Positions 35,203-48,100 of a stretch of 64,000 nt of DNA are shown in pieces. Made by a program: the position numbers and the translations under genes. Below the pieces are notes generated by a model that did no database searches, was not told the DNA's origin, and was given only the letters and a program-made list of their open reading frames with translations. Positions within the stretch are counted from its first letter, which is position 1. Every line of letters starts with the position of its first letter. This DNA is from Celoporthe dispersa (Eukaryota; Ascomycota; Sordariomycetes; Diaporthales; Cryphonectriaceae): assembly GCA_016584495.1 (NCBI GenBank), contig WAID01000001.1, positions 1,116,001 through 1,180,000 on the forward strand, written 5' to 3'.

Positions 35203-37097
35203 CCACGACCGTGAGAACGGCACGGTGACAGACCACCAGGCCGCTGAGAGCACCACAGAGACAGACACCGACAGACATCTCGACGACGGTGCCAATGCAG
35301 ACCCTGACCTCGAGGAGAAGATCGAGGCTGCATACGCAGAAGGTCACGATGCAGACATCCCGTCCAACGTGGGCTACGTCCTCGACGAGCGGGGCGAGCT
35401 GAAGAGGCAGCGCTCCATCGCCGACCAGCGGAGCATCGCGCTCGCAAAGACCAGGAGTCATGCCTCCCACAAGAGCGGCGCCGCTGGCGACCACGACCTG
35501 GAGGAGGCCGCGGTGGCCCCAGGCGGGCCCGACGAGGGCGACGACGCACAGAATGATCCCAATATCGTCTGGTGGGACTCCGACACCGACCCTGCGAACC
35601 CGTACAACTGGCCCACCTGGCGCAAGGTGGTCAACTGTGTCATCATCTCCATGCTCACCTTCGTCACGCCCCTCGCCTCGTCCATCTTCGCCCCCGGCGT
35701 CCCAGAGCTCATGGCCGACTTCCGCTCCGACAGCGACGAGCTCGCCGCCTTCGTCGTGTCCGTCTACGTGCTGGGCTTCGCCTTCGGCCCGCTGATCATC
35801 GCGCCCATGTCGGAGATCTACGGCCGCACGCCTGTGTATCACGTCTGCAACGTCTTCTTCACCGTCTTCCTCGTAGCCTGCGCCGTCGCCCCCAGCCTGA
35901 ACGCCCTCATCGCCTTCCGCTTCCTCTGCGGCATCTTCGGGTCCTGCCCGCTCACCAACGGCGGCGGGTCCATCGCCGACATGATCCGCCAGGAGAAGCG
36001 CGCCGCCGCCATGGCCGCCTTCAGCATCGGGCCCCTGCTCGGCCCCATCATCGGCCCCGTGGCGGGCGGCTTCCTGGCCGCGGCCAAGGGCTGGCGGTGG
36101 GTGTTCTGGGTCCTCGTCATCATCGCGGGCTTCGTCACCGTTGTCATGTTCTTCTTCATGCGCGAGACGTACGCCCCCGTCATCCTGCAGCGCAGGGTCG
36201 CCAGGCTGCGGAGGGAGACGGGCAACGAGATGCTGCGGTCCAAGCTGGACATCGGCCTGAGCCCCAGGGACTACTTTGGCCGCGGCATCGTGCGCCCCGT
36301 CAAGCTGCTCCTGCGCACGCCCATCGTCTCGCTCTTCGCCGTCTACATGGCCGTCGTGTACGGGTACCTCTACCTCATGTTCACCTCCATGACCGAGGTG
36401 TTTCAGGGCTACTACGGCTTCAGCACCCAGGACGCGGGGCTGGTCTACATCGGCCTGGGCGTCGGCTCCATGGGCGGGCTCGCGCTGTTCTCCATCACCT
36501 CGGACAGGCACCTCAGGAAGATGTCGACCAGGGAGGGCAAGGGGATGAAGCCCGAGTACCGGCTGCAACAGCTGCCAATCGGGGCCTTTCTGCTTCCTGT
36601 CGGGTTCTTCATCTACGGGTGGACGGCCGAGTACCGCGTGCACTGGATCGCGCCCATCATCGGGACGGCGGTGATTGGGGTTGGGAATATTGTTATTTTT
36701 ATGGCGCTGCAGATGTAAGTCATCATCTCCTCTCTCTCTCGCTCTTTTATTTTCTTCCCTTTCTTTTTGTGTGCATGAGCTGATGTCCATCTGCTGCAGG
36801 TACCTCGTCGACGCCTTCACAATCTACGCCGCCTCTGCCCTGGCGGCGAATACCGTGATCCGTTCCATCGCCGGCGCCGTTCTGCCTCTCTGTGGGCTGC
36901 AGATGTATGCCAAGCTAGGTTTGGGCTGGGGCAACAGCCTGCTGGCTTTCATCGCGCTGGCGATGATTCCTGTACCGTTCTTTATCTTGAAAAAGGGGGG
37001 AGTGGTTAAGGACGAAGTACCCACTGAAGAACTTGTAGGGCGGTCTGGATCTCGGGGGGAAAGGGGAGAATGGGTGGTTGAGGGTTTAAATCTGTGA
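35147..37097 (+). CDS. MFS multidrug transporter, DHA1 (12-TM) type, with polyglutamine N-terminus
   Basis: Plasma-membrane drug/polyamine:H+ antiporter of 621 residues; exons 35147-36714 and 36800-37097. A cytosolic N-terminus of about 140 residues opens with a run of 11 Gln coded only by CAG and is acidic. The DHA1 entry box DPANPYNWPTWRK precedes helix 1. GPLIIAPMSEIYGR (motif A), FRFLCGIFGSCPLTNGGGS (motif C area) and RETYAPVILQ between the two halves follow. Frame and splice phases are intact. The third codon position is strongly G/C. A second DHA1 transporter at 39245-40824 converges on it. Substrate unknown. Confidence 0.9.
35168..35200 (+). repeat. (CAG)11 trinucleotide repeat coding polyglutamine
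   Basis: Uninterrupted CAG codons in the N-terminal tail of the DHA1 transporter; a likely length-variable site. Confidence 0.9.
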
Positions 37098-38032
37098 TAT
37101 CAAAATTTGTAGGGCTGACAGGGTGGGAACGAACAAATCATCATCAAGCGGGTTGTAACTGTTATCCGGACTGTAGCCTAGAGTGAGGTGATTTGATTAC
37201 ACTGGATGGTGAAAGTAAGTGTTGGACAGACGAGCAGACAGGGCTACAAAACGACTCCCTTTTGCCCTGGGCATTAGACCAGTGGTCATATTTGGGTTCC
37301 CGCGGGGGTCCATATGAAACTTGAAAAGGTGCAATGTTCTTGAGGCCTGAAAACAGGTGGTGCACACGCTTGTGTTTTCGGTCTCAGGCCCGGCTCGGCT
37401 CTTTGTTGACGCCTGTCATCATGATGAGTCTCTGCGCTTCCCTGAGCAGAAAGAGATCTCTGTAGGGAGATACGTGGCAGAGAGCCAGAGGACAAGGAGC
37501 TGATGAGATGTGATAAGTGATCAGGTGAGGTGGTTGGTGGTCATAAAGACAAGTGTTCAGGAACCCAGCTGCTGCGGTCTGGGCTGGCCATGGCGGCTGG
37601 GAGAGGGGGGGGAGGATGTCTCATCCTTTCTTGAGTATCTTGTTTTCTAGAACAGTTATCCTCTTAGAAGACCCAGGGATGTGCCGTTTTTTCCCTTTCT
37701 ACAAGAATCCAGGACGTACGGCCGGACAGTTTGCTGAAGGGAAGAAACCTTTGATGTGGGCAGTTGGTCGGCTGCTTGAGGTAGGACAGGGCTCCATACG
37801 TATTGCCATCAACCCGACCCTTCACGCAGCATATCCAAACAGCCCTTTACTTTATCATTGTCACTTTTTTCCCCTTCTTCTTTTCGTTTTGGTTTTTCCT
37901 CTCTTCCTCTCTGGGACTCGTCCTTTCTAGATGGGCAGTCTCGCTTCCAGCACCTCTACTCTCTTCGTCTGGTATTTCAAGAAACAAGCGTACACTTGAT
38001 GCGCCCATCACCAAACACACCAGACCAATCTC
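37098..38032. other. Intergenic region
   Basis: No exon recognised; a T/C-rich part at 37855-37935 may be the leader of the small gene at 38033. Confidence 0.35.
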
Positions 38033-38781
38033 ATGGCCTACGTTCTAGGACCTCATCCCAACAGATTCAACCACCTCACACCCGGCTCGCTGCTGTCCAT
38101 GCAAGAGTGGACGTTTGGAAGAGGCACCACTGCCTTCCAGGCCTGCACCCAGAGATACGGCCGGCTGTCCGACGCTGCACCACTTTCACCGAAATCGAGG
38201 CTGGTGCAGATCGCCTTGGAAGGGCCGCCGGCGTCTCCGGCAACTATTCTGGACAGATTGCCGGTCTATGAGGAGGATGAGGGCAGCCAGATCCAGCAGC
38301 AGTCCGGCGGTGCGAAGGGTTTGGGTGACGAGGGTACGTAAATTATCAGCAAAATTAATAAATGACCCTTGTTCCAGAGCATCATAGAGACAGAAACTAA
38401 CTGAAGTGGCTAGAAGGAGACAATAACATGCTAGAATACGGCGATGGTGTTGGCGGCAGCGACGACGACAACAACAACAACAACAACAGCCATACCCAAC
38501 GATCCGGCCTCTCCTCGCCCTCTGAGTGCTACAGCTGCGGATCACCAGAAACAGCCGCTACTGGCACGCACACTCATCCTCCTCCTCCAGGCGAGAGCCC
38601 CCACTGGTTCATCGACGTGCACGATGGGCAGAGGAGAAAGGTGGCATATATATTTTGCTGGCAGTGCGTGCGCGTGTTCTTGCAGCAGATGCACAGGCCG
38701 CCGCATGCTGGGTGTGGGCATCTACCTTTTTGTCATTGCCTTCTTGTCTGGGGGGAGTGTCGGGGGCAGGTTGCGGGGTGA
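38033..38781 (+). CDS. Hypothetical protein, low-complexity
   Basis: Not recognised. Two exons (38033-38333 and 38414-38781; GTACGT donor, CTAG acceptor) join in frame to give about 222 residues. The first half is basic and proline-containing (MAYVLGPHPNRFNHL start), then an acidic stretch with an Asp3-Asn6 run, a CYSCG pair, and HWFIDVHDGQRRK, which reads like the juxtamembrane segment of a small membrane protein. The frame of the last 60 codons is uncertain: a different frame from about 38640 gives a hydrophobic segment (LGVGIYLFVIAFLSGG) that would make a better single membrane anchor, so another intron or an indel may be present there. Expression is not proven. Confidence 0.4.
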
Positions 38782-39244
38782 TTTTGGGATCTTGTTATTG
38801 TGACTGGGCTGGGTTTTGGACCAGAAAGGTTGCATATATTGTATCAAGATGTCATCGACACTCAAGTGGGATATGAGACGGCATAATCGTTGGTATGAGA
38901 TGAGATCCTCTGTGCAGAAAGACTTTCCAGCGGTATCACATGATTGCGGCTTGCTTGTGAGCACGATTTGAATCCATATGCTACGGCCCTGGAGAAATAG
39001 AAACACGCTTTTGCATTCTAATAATTTGCTTGTCTCCCAACATGCCTCTCTATTTTTCTTTCTTTTTCGTTTTCTCCTTCATCAAAAGTCACACCATACT
39101 AGAGAGATCGTCTATGAACGCCTGCTGTGAAAATGCCCAAGATAAATCATATGTGACTGTCTCCGTGATTATCCTGGGTGCTGACATGATTCCCGTACGG
39201 TTCCCTGGCCTTCACGCAGCCGGCAGGCCACCACAATGCTGCTC
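38782..39244. other. Intergenic, convergent 3' ends
   Basis: Nothing coding recognised. Confidence 0.35.
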
Positions 39245-40824
39245 TCACTCGTCTCGTGTATACTTCGAAACCTGTCGCCACTTGTGCCCATACCTATACA
39301 CACAGAGCGGAATCGGTATCGTGGCCACACTAATAGCCGCGAAAACAGTCATGCCCCAGCCATAGCCAAGCCTATCAACCGCAGGCTGCGCAGTCAGCGG
39401 CAAAAAGGTACCCATCAGGCAGCGCGTGACGATCAGAGCCGTGACCGAGCTGGCCGAGTACACGCCAAAGGCGTCCACCACGTAGGCCATGACGGGCACG
39501 AAGCTGAGCATCAGGAATGTGCCCATGATGGCCACGGACAGGAGCAGGACCACGACGGGCAGCCGCAGCTCGGTCGCCCAGCCGTAGAGGACGACGGTGG
39601 TGGGGAACAGGAAGCTCCCTGCTATGACGAGGGGGAGCCGGTACTCCGGCTGGCCGATGCCCTTGTGGGTGTCTCGGAGCCGTACGTAGATCCTGTCGAG
39701 TAAGGTGTTGACGATGATGACTCCCACGACAGATCCGACGCCTACAAGTTTTTGTTTTTTCCCCTCGATCAGTAAAATTCCTTCTTTTTGTGTGTGTGTG
39801 TGAGAGAGAGAGATAGCTTCACAACCGGAACGACTTACTGAAAGTAATAAATACCACACCAGTCGCAGCTGGCGTAAAGTGATAGATATCCTGCAGAATC
39901 CCAGGCAAGGTCGTCGACATGATGTAGAAATAACTAAACAGGAACGACCCGTAAAAGGACAAGACCTGCAGCACAAAACTGCTCTTGAGCACAACCGTGG
40001 GCCGCATGACGGACTCCCAGATGAGCGTCCAGCTGTGCGTCCCTGCCCTGCTGGAGTCGTAGATGGTCCTGAGCGACGGGTTGCCCGTCTCCCTCCGCAG
40101 GCGAGCAGCCTTGCGCCGCAGGATGGGAACCTTGTACGTCTCCCTAAACAGGGTCAGGAACACAACCTCACACGCCGCGGCCAGCGCCACCGCCATCCAG
40201 ACACACTGCCTCCACCCGGTGGTCTGCGAGATAGCACCGGCAATGGCAGGACCCACGGCGCCTCCGGTGAGGGGGGCCAGCTGGATGAGGCTCATGGCGG
40301 CGCCGCGCTGTTCAGAGGGGGAACATGTCGCCCACGATGGCCGGGGCCAGCACGTTGGACGCCACCGCGAGCCCTGTCAGGGCGCGGCTGACGATGATCA
40401 CGTCTGTGCTCGGGCTGAGGGCGGTGAGCGCGGTGAAGGCGATGAACAGGGCGTTGGCGGCGTTGATGACGGGGTATCTGCCAAACAGCTCCGACAGGGG
40501 CGCGATCAGGAGCGGGCCCGCTGCCTCGCCGAGCTCCCAGATGGTGACCAGCAGGACCGCAGCCGAGCCGGAGCCGGCGGAGCCGCCCTCGAGGTCGTCC
40601 ACGATGATGTTGGCGATGGGCACCACGGAGATGCACGTAAAGGTGACCGTGAAGGCCATGGCGGCGAGGAGGGTCACGATGCCCCATTTATAGGCTACAG
40701 GCCAGTCCATGGGGTTTTCTGGGTCGCCATCGGGGTCGAAGTCGACAATATCCTTGTTGGGGATCCGGTTGTCCACTGGGACTGCCGTGGCTGCGTCCGG
40801 CAGCAGCGGCGAGGTCTCGTTCAT
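39245..40824 (-). CDS. MFS multidrug transporter, DHA1 type
   Basis: Membrane transporter of about 493 residues; exons 40824-39839 and 39741-39245. Same family as the gene at 35147: entry box DPENPMDWPVAYK, motif A GPLLIAPLSELFGRYPV, RALTGLAVASNVLAPAIVGD, RETYKVPILRRKAARLRRE between the halves, and a C-terminal half with VGVIIVNTLLDRIYVRLRD. The frame runs to a stop right after VGDMFP because of an extra base in the G5 run at 40317-40321 (C5 on the coding strand); with four, SEQRGAAMSLIQLAPLTGG follows and both exons close on whole codons. The intron contains a (TG)n(AG)n repeat. The N-terminal tail is much shorter than that of its neighbour. Substrate unknown. Confidence 0.85.
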
Positions 40825-42495
40825 GGTGGGGGAGAATTCTTGAGCTTCGTCGCCGGCTCCGCCCGTGGAAGCAAGACTCGAGTGTGTCCTGGCGAGGAAG
40901 ACAAGAGGAGGAAAATCCAGGGGTTTGGCGGACCGCTGCTGGAGTGCAGAGAAATTTGATATGTAAGAGAAGCCGCCCGCCCGAGTCCTAAGTAAGTACT
41001 ATCATTCGATGCCGACGCCGGACTTCACCTTAGAAATAAATCGGTGGCGGAGGAAAAATCTACATGCGGCCGCGGCCCGGCCAGCAGTGGAGCTGCGCAA
41101 CTGCGTATGGTACGTACGCCCAAGATCTGTTAGGTCGTCCCTTGTTCCTTTATAAAGTCGATATGGGTATTAAAAATGAACAGAAAAAGAGATACAGAGG
41201 AAAGAGGGCGTGTGAAGTATATAGATATTTTACTGAAACATGCCGTAGAACGCGCCCCCGGGTTAGACAACCTCAAAAGGCCAAGATAAAGTAGCCCTAC
41301 GGCGTAAAGGGCGCCACCATGGTAAAAAAAGAAAAAAAGAAGAAAAAAAGAAAAGGTGGTCAGTGGATTGGTCCCTGGCGCGGGGCGTGGCCCCACACGT
41401 TGCTACAGTCGTATGGAATCAAATGAGTAGCTGCCATGCGTCCTGATGTTGACTCTCAGCTCCATTTTCACCCTCTATACTGACATTAACAATCTCTTTC
41501 GTCTTGTTCATCCCGCAGGATCGGGCCGGCTTCTTCCCAGTAAGGAGCTGCTTCAGAACTCATCACGTACCCCTCGCTTGAAGGTCTGACATGGGCAAAC
41601 CGTACTGGGTGTGGACATTATTGGTCTGAATCATACTTTTCACCCGATATACATCTACGCTCAAGTGACCTGTACAACGAGAGGCGCACACGATGTGACG
41701 CTCGGAAGAATGGATATGCACCGAACCCGGCGAGATCGGGGACAGTGGCGATCCGCACAAGTAAAACACCCGCAACGGATTTATACAAGGAAGGCACTTG
41801 GGGGTCTATTGTTGCCTATGCCTTCTTGTTTTATTTCCATGTAAGGCTATCTACAGGAGAAGGACAATCTCACACAAATTACCCGTCTAGTTCGTCTCAT
41901 AAGCATGTGACGTGACAGACCAGCTGAGGGTCTTCAGAGCTATCTGGGAATGTACTGATTCCTAGACCTGTTAAAAGTATAGTCACTTGGATACTCTTCT
42001 CTTTGCATTCATATATGTACATGGAGATTATCACTTACATCCTATCATTAGTAGGCTGCACTATAGACAACTGACCTTATAATACCTGAAATATTGTTTT
42101 TAACCACAGCCTAGAGATGTAGCGGGAAAAGAAAAAGAGAGAGAAGAAAAGATACTAATAAAAAAAAAAAGAAAAGAAAAGAGAGAAATACCTTATTGCC
42201 ATACGACTAGGATGGCAGGATGAAAAAAAAACAACGGTTTTGGAATGCCAACCTTCTAGCGCCACTAGTGCTGAAGATTGATCAGTGTCGACGCATCATA
42301 ACTATGAACTCTTGAATGAACAGCGCTGAGTTGTGATGTAATCGCTCCAACTAAACTCGATGTCAAGGCTCGATCTTGAGACTCCCTCTTATTTCTTTAT
42401 TTCTTTTTTTTCTTTCCAAACCTTCTGTACATTCAACCATACGCATTACTCTGTGTGGAAACCATCTTCACCCTCTTTTTCCCCCCTCTCCCAAC
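40825..42495. other. Divergent intergenic region
   Basis: 1.7 kb without recognised exons; A/G-rich low-complexity tracts at 41320-41356 and 42124-42190. Confidence 0.4.
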
Positions 42496-43033
42496 ATGTC
42501 TGCCACAAGAACAAGCCTGATTCGTACAGCGGGTGTTAGGTGCTGTGCATCAACCACACTGAGGCCTAACCGCCCCTGGCTAGTACCATCAGCGCCCACC
42601 ACCACCACTGTGCAGCAGCGAGCAGGCTATGCCATCCCGCCCCACGATAAGAAAGACGACGACCTCGGCGGACCATACGGCCAAGAGTCGCCCAACCCAG
42701 AGCACAGGAAGAGGACAGACAGGTGAGAAGATTTTTTTTGGTGGAAAAGGCTTTCTTAATTTTTGCTTCGCCGTTGACGAGATCTCAAGCAGGAGTCTTG
42801 GTGGTCAGGCTGCCATGATCATCGGCTTAGGCCTGGGCTGCATCGCCATCTTCAGCACCTTCGCAGCGCCGAGACAGATCGCGCAGCACCAGATCGAGAA
42901 AGACACGGTCATAGGCGGACCAAACTCGAACACGGGAGGGTCGCTGGCCAAGGTCAAGCACCGGGAGGGGATCAAGACGTCGCACCAGCTTCATGACGAG
43001 CAGACTGGGTCGAGTGTCCTGGGTACTAAATAA
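42496..43033 (+). CDS. Predicted mitochondrial single-pass membrane protein, family unknown
   Basis: 155 residues in two exons (42496-42722, 42793-43033), in frame. The first 35-45 residues are rich in Arg, Ser and Thr and lack acids (MSATRTSLIRTAGVRCCAST), the profile of a mitochondrial presequence. A hydrophilic acidic segment follows, then one membrane helix (GQAAMIIGLGLGCIAIFSTF) coded at the start of exon 2, and a soluble tail with HREGIKTSHQLHDEQTG. This layout suggests an inner-membrane protein with a single anchor. I do not recognise a named family. The start at 42496 gives the best presequence; earlier in-frame codons look like leader sequence. Confidence 0.65.
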
Positions 43034-43353
43034 GGTGGACCACAGATCTCTATAGGGGGAAAAAAAAGAAAAGAAAGAAAAGAAAGAAAAAAAAGAACAG
43101 GAGAAAAAAACAGGAAGAGGAAACGTGAGCTGTCTTTTCTCGAATGGTCAGGTGAATGGGGTCAACCGGTCCTCCATTGTTGGAAAAATCAGGAATAAAA
43201 TAGTTTACTGTATCCATAATGTATGATACGGTGCATAGCAGTCAAGGGCTGGGCCACATGAAAAGCGTAGAAGCAGTGAGGATCCTTCATGTCGCATGAG
43301 AGGGAAGAAGATTCTTCTATAACCCTGACGGGCGGTCTTATTGACTGCCCTTA
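43034..43353. other. Intergenic, convergent 3' ends
   Basis: A/G-rich low-complexity tract at about 43060-43110; nothing coding. Confidence 0.4.
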
Positions 43354-45184
43354 TTATGGCCGCCATCTGAAAGCAGGATGCTTCCAGTCCAGATCCGAGG
43401 CCTCTTCCGGCGACAGACCAGCCAGCTCCTCCTCAACACTCCTGTTGTCCCGCTTCTTGTTGTCCATATTCATCCAGACCAGAGTCAAGGTGGTGATGAC
43501 CAGTATAGAAGAGGACGTGGCGAGGTTGAGGCCGTTACCGATGTGGTAGTCGGGCCCGTCCCAGCTCAGGAAGCTCCAGGTCGAGATCAGCCCTCCCACG
43601 TTTCCCACCATCACGTTGGTGCCGATAGCACTGCTCCTCGCCGTATCGCTGACAACATTCGCACTGACCTGGGCGTTCGTGAGGGCGCCCAGCATGAAAA
43701 GCCCCCGACGTGATCAGGAACGTCGCGCCGTACCGGACATGCAGGTTCTCGCTGGCCAGGAACATGATGTACCCGGCCATCACGAGCGGCCCGGAGCAGA
43801 TCATGAACACCTGCCGCCTGTCGAGCTTCCAGCTGAGCAGGGGCGCCAGGACGGTGAAGAAGGCGCCCACGACGTAGGGCGGCACCGTGTAGAGCTGCTG
43901 CGTGACCGTCGAGGCCTTGGGGTAGATGGTCTTGACGATGGTGGGCGCGAAGAAAGCCAGGCCCTGGACCGTCACGTTGTTGAGCAGGAAGACGAAGGCG
44001 GTCGAGAGGGTGATGGGGTTGAGGATGCCGCGCAGGAGCTTCTTCTTGTCCATCGAGTCGAGGACACGGGTCTGGCCGACACGCTCGGATTTGACGCGGG
44101 CGATGGCCAGGTCCTTTTCTTCCTGGCTGAGCCAGCGTGCTGTCTCGGGTCGATCGGTGAGGGTGACTGGTCAGCATCACTTTGTCAGTATTCCCTTTTT
44201 TTCTCTCTCTCGTCTTGGTTTTCTTTTCCTGTTCCTTTTTTTGTTACAATTCAAGGTTTTGTGGTGAGAGAAGTGACTTACAGAACGAGATGAGAGACAA
44301 GCCGATGGTGATGATCCCCTCGATAGCTTTGTGACCAGTTAGCACATTTACTTGGGATCAGCTGCCGGCTCATTCTGATCCTCACCGAAAATCATCCTCC
44401 ACGTATGCAGGCCCCCAAAGTGAGGCAGTCTCAAGATGGCCGAGGCCAGCAGGCCACCAAAGGCGCCAGCGAGCGGTGCCATGACGATGTAGAGGGACAG
44501 ACGAAAAGCGAGCTCGCTACGGCGATACCACCTCGATAGGTAGTACGCAATGCCCGGCATCATGCCGGCCTCGAAAATCCCGAGCACGAACCGCACACCG
44601 GATGCTTGCGCCTGGTTCTTGACAAAGGCAGTGCCCAGAGACGAGATGCCGAAGCCGAGCGACATCGCAGGCAGATACCAGCCCGGCCCGATCCACTTGC
44701 ACACGATGTTGGAGGGAATCTCGCAGAGGATGTAGCTGATGTAGAAGATCGACAGGAGGGCGTTGTAGTCGTTCTTCACGAGCCCGAGGTCTTTCTCGAG
44801 TCCAGCCAGCCGGGCGTTGCCTGGATGGATCTATATTTAATAACTTCCTGTGGCGATGCCTCTTTGGCATGGTATGAAGGTAGACCCACCAATGTTTGCA
44901 CGGTCGATGAAGCAGAAGAGGTATAGGATGGAGACGGTAGGCACCACCATGAAGTCGATCTTGAGTCTCAGCTTGGCCTCGACCTTTGGGTCGAGCTGCA
45001 CAAGGGGGTGTCCATATCTAGAGAACAGTATGAGCAAGGAGCGCATGCCGCTTGGGTGTCTCGGCAGGTAATGTGCTCGAGCTTACTTGTCTGTCGCAAA
45101 CTGTCCCCGCTCAGCTGCGGTGTGCACTCCAGTGCCCGTGTCCTGATGCACATAGCTAACACCCTCGTCCTTCTCGGAGGCCAT
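43354..45184 (-). CDS. MFS anion:cation symporter (allantoate/nicotinate permease, Dal5/Tna1 type)
   Basis: Plasma-membrane uptake transporter of about 505 residues; exons 45184-45087, 45017-44890, 44820-44386, 44326-44282 and 44166-43354. Family signatures: LRLKIDFMVVPTVSILYLFCFIDRANIGNA in helix 1, SYILCEIPSNIV in helix 2, LGIFEAGMMPGIAYYLSRWYRRSE around helix 4-5, TDRPETARWL after helix 6, and NVGGLISTWSFLSWDGPDYHIGNG near the end, which is typical of Dal5, Tna1 and related carriers of small carboxylates and vitamins. One extra base at 43697-43706 (A4/C5 runs) shifts the frame between LITSGAF and MLGALTNAQ; removing it gives exact codon closure over five exons. The precise substrate is unresolved. 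Confidence 0.88.
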
Positions 45185-48100
45185 GCTGCGTGAATCGGTG
45201 GTATTGAATATGGCAAAGATTGTCCCTACACAATTTTTACCTGCCCAGTGTCGCGCAGCGGATCCTGAAGGGGCACCAATGGCACGCTCGAGGCTGATAT
45301 CCCACCTTGATGAGGGCAGAGCACAGAAGTTGGAAACAAGACTCAAAAGCTGAAAGGATGAGGAGCGCCCCCGAGCTTTAATGTAGCAGTTCAGAGAAGA
45401 GCTTATTATAATCCGACAGACATCCGCTGTCCCCAGATTATGGTGCCCGCCCTCGTGCATGGAACGGTACCAGATTTCGGATGCTGCACCCACCTGTGCC
45501 CAGAAGACTTATCTCAAACATTAATGGCCGTTGCCATGGCGAGCTAAATTCACATTGATCCGCGTGACAAAGCCATTAGATGTTCTTGGCTCCCACCACC
45601 ACCATGCTGTTTTCAGGAGCTTACTGGTTCCTGTTACCCCCCCCCCCAGGAGGCTCTAATTAAGTACTTAATCACTACGCACTATGGTAGTCGTGTCTCA
45701 GCTTGGCGTCCACGAGATGCCACGCCATGCTAACATGGCAAATGGTAATCTCACACTCGGGGATGCCCAGGCACCTAGGCCTCTAGCAACACAGGGTTCC
45801 CCGCATCCCCGGATTTTGCTAGGCGACCAAAATTGAAAGCCGTGGGGGAAGATGAAAGTCTCAGTGCCCACTGTTGGTCCACCAGACCTGCCAGAACGAA
45901 GGCGGTCCAAGCGAGCAGAGTAGGCCCTGCCGGATGTCCCACTCGGATAATGTGCAACACTCGGGTGATGTGGGCGGGACGGGGACCTGGAGCGGGATCT
46001 GAGTCGAAGACGGCAAGGAGGAGGTCTAGTTAGTTGGCCGACTAGTAGCGGTCAGAACGTTTGCATCGTTTGGATCGGCAATAGATTAGCTTGCACTGAA
46101 CCCGACAACCTGGTTCTGCTAGGTGCTTGTGGTGGTGTCTGAGATATCGCAAACAAATACCGTAAAGAGACATGCCAGCTACTCAAACATATCCCCCTTA
46201 CTTGCCTTTCACATAATCTAATCTACCTTGGTTCTTGAAAAGTATATGGCCACGTACGCATATCATATCTTATGCAGGCTAGTGGTGGCCTATGATCTTG
46301 GCGACAAAATTATATTAATCTTCTTCACACCGACTAACCGAGCTTCCACGGCTACCTTTTTCTTCCTCCCAGTATCCACACCTACCCAGGAGATCCTACG
46401 CTCAGATCACTCGTTAAAAACCTGAATCCTTGCATGGCTCTGTGTGGCGTACATACTCAATAGACACACACTTAGACCTGATGGGACGAGTTGGCGTCCG
46501 TGATGTGCGAGTTGCCCTTCATTAAGAAGCGGACTCGGTTCGAATTATGCTTACTGATTGTCCTGTCGTACGAGACCGACGAGTTCGCATGATCTGGACT
46601 ATCTAGTTCATAGATGGGACCGTATCCAGTAGCCGATTGTGCGAGGATCTGATTAACCTAATTTTGGTATCAGACTGAACGTGAATCAGAGTTGATACTA
46701 CTCGGATAATTCAAGCTAATATATTATTAACATTTGGTTAGTCATGTCATATTTACCCACTGCCCTAACTTGTATACTTGACCATGGGCTTCTGGCCTCA
46801 ATAGTGATCTCGAGGCCGTTGTAACTTGTCTTCGAATGAATACCTGCTGAGGCGAATATAAGATTACTCAGGTTCGTCCAGTAATCGGCAACATAGCCAG
46901 TCAGTCATACACCTCAAAAGCTTGTTCTATAATATAGAACGAAGCTTATTTTAATGTTATCATATCATGAGCCTGTTGTTCTTCCCTCTTTTCTTTTCTT
47001 ATTTTCTCTTATTCTTATTTTTCTCTCTTTTTCTCTCCAATTCAATAAAGGGATGCAAGCAGACCAGCCCCGACAGAATAGAATGCATGCCTTGATGCTC
47101 CTAGTAATTAAGTTGATAGTTCAGTCGGCGAAAACTAGCGTCTACCAACATCGTACGAGCTACATCGCGTCGACCACCCCTTTGTTTTCTATGCGATTAC
47201 GTCTCTAAGCAGTGAGCTAACACAGCACAAAGACCCCAGGGAGCATAGCCTCACAGCCCAACGTAAGCTTGTGCGACTCCGGTGTGACCGTCAGACGTCG
47301 TGATGAGTCAAGTCGGCATATTCCATGCCCATCTTACCAGCGTTACTCGACATGGCTGCAGATCCACCTACAGCTGCCCTTTTCTCTACTTTCCCATAAC
47401 AATTATGTTTATAAGGCGGACAGTAAGCATTCTCCTTGCTCGTCAGCCGCACCCACCCTGCGTTCGCCTGACTTGCCTAATATCTGATGCTTGATGCCTG
47501 ATCTAATTCTGGCTGTGCCGGTCTCTTCAGTCCGAGTGCCACACTTGTGCGACGTTCGTGCAGCCACAGCCTCGAACTGCAGAAAGGCTTATCATAGTCA
47601 CGACAGGCCCCTCTGTCTTTGGGCACCACTTGAGCGGAGAGTTTTTTTCTTCTTCTTCTTCTTTTTACCTTCTGGAAGAATTGCTATGACGCAGACTTTC
47701 ACGGCGTGGGAGTAACCACAGATTGCATGGCTTCAGAGCCACGACTGAGTCACAAAAACTCAGAATACCATTGCCCTGACTCTATCTTTGGCGTGAATCA
47801 ACTAGGCCTTGCGACTGCTGGCGATCGGCATTTTTTCCTTCTTTCCCCTTGTGTTTCCTTCGAGGTGACACCCGGCCTGCGGACACGAGCACGAATACAC
47901 CTGCAATAGGCTCAGGTCGTCTCTCCCAGCCCATCGGGAACCCTCGATCGCGTGGCACAGAATCGCGAGGTTTCGTGGATGCACCACCGCTCAAGCTTGC
48001 TTCTAGCCGCCAGACCTATTTTCAAGAATTTCAAGGCGACGAGAGGCCGAGAGGAAAAGGAACCCTGCCGGATCCTCTACATCTCGGAGACAGTCCCTTC

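Noticed and set aside
35057..36820. 587-codon open frame antisense to the DHA1 transporter
   Set aside because: Asp/Gly/His-rich, low-complexity translation caused by GC-rich third positions of the real gene; no start context, no domain.
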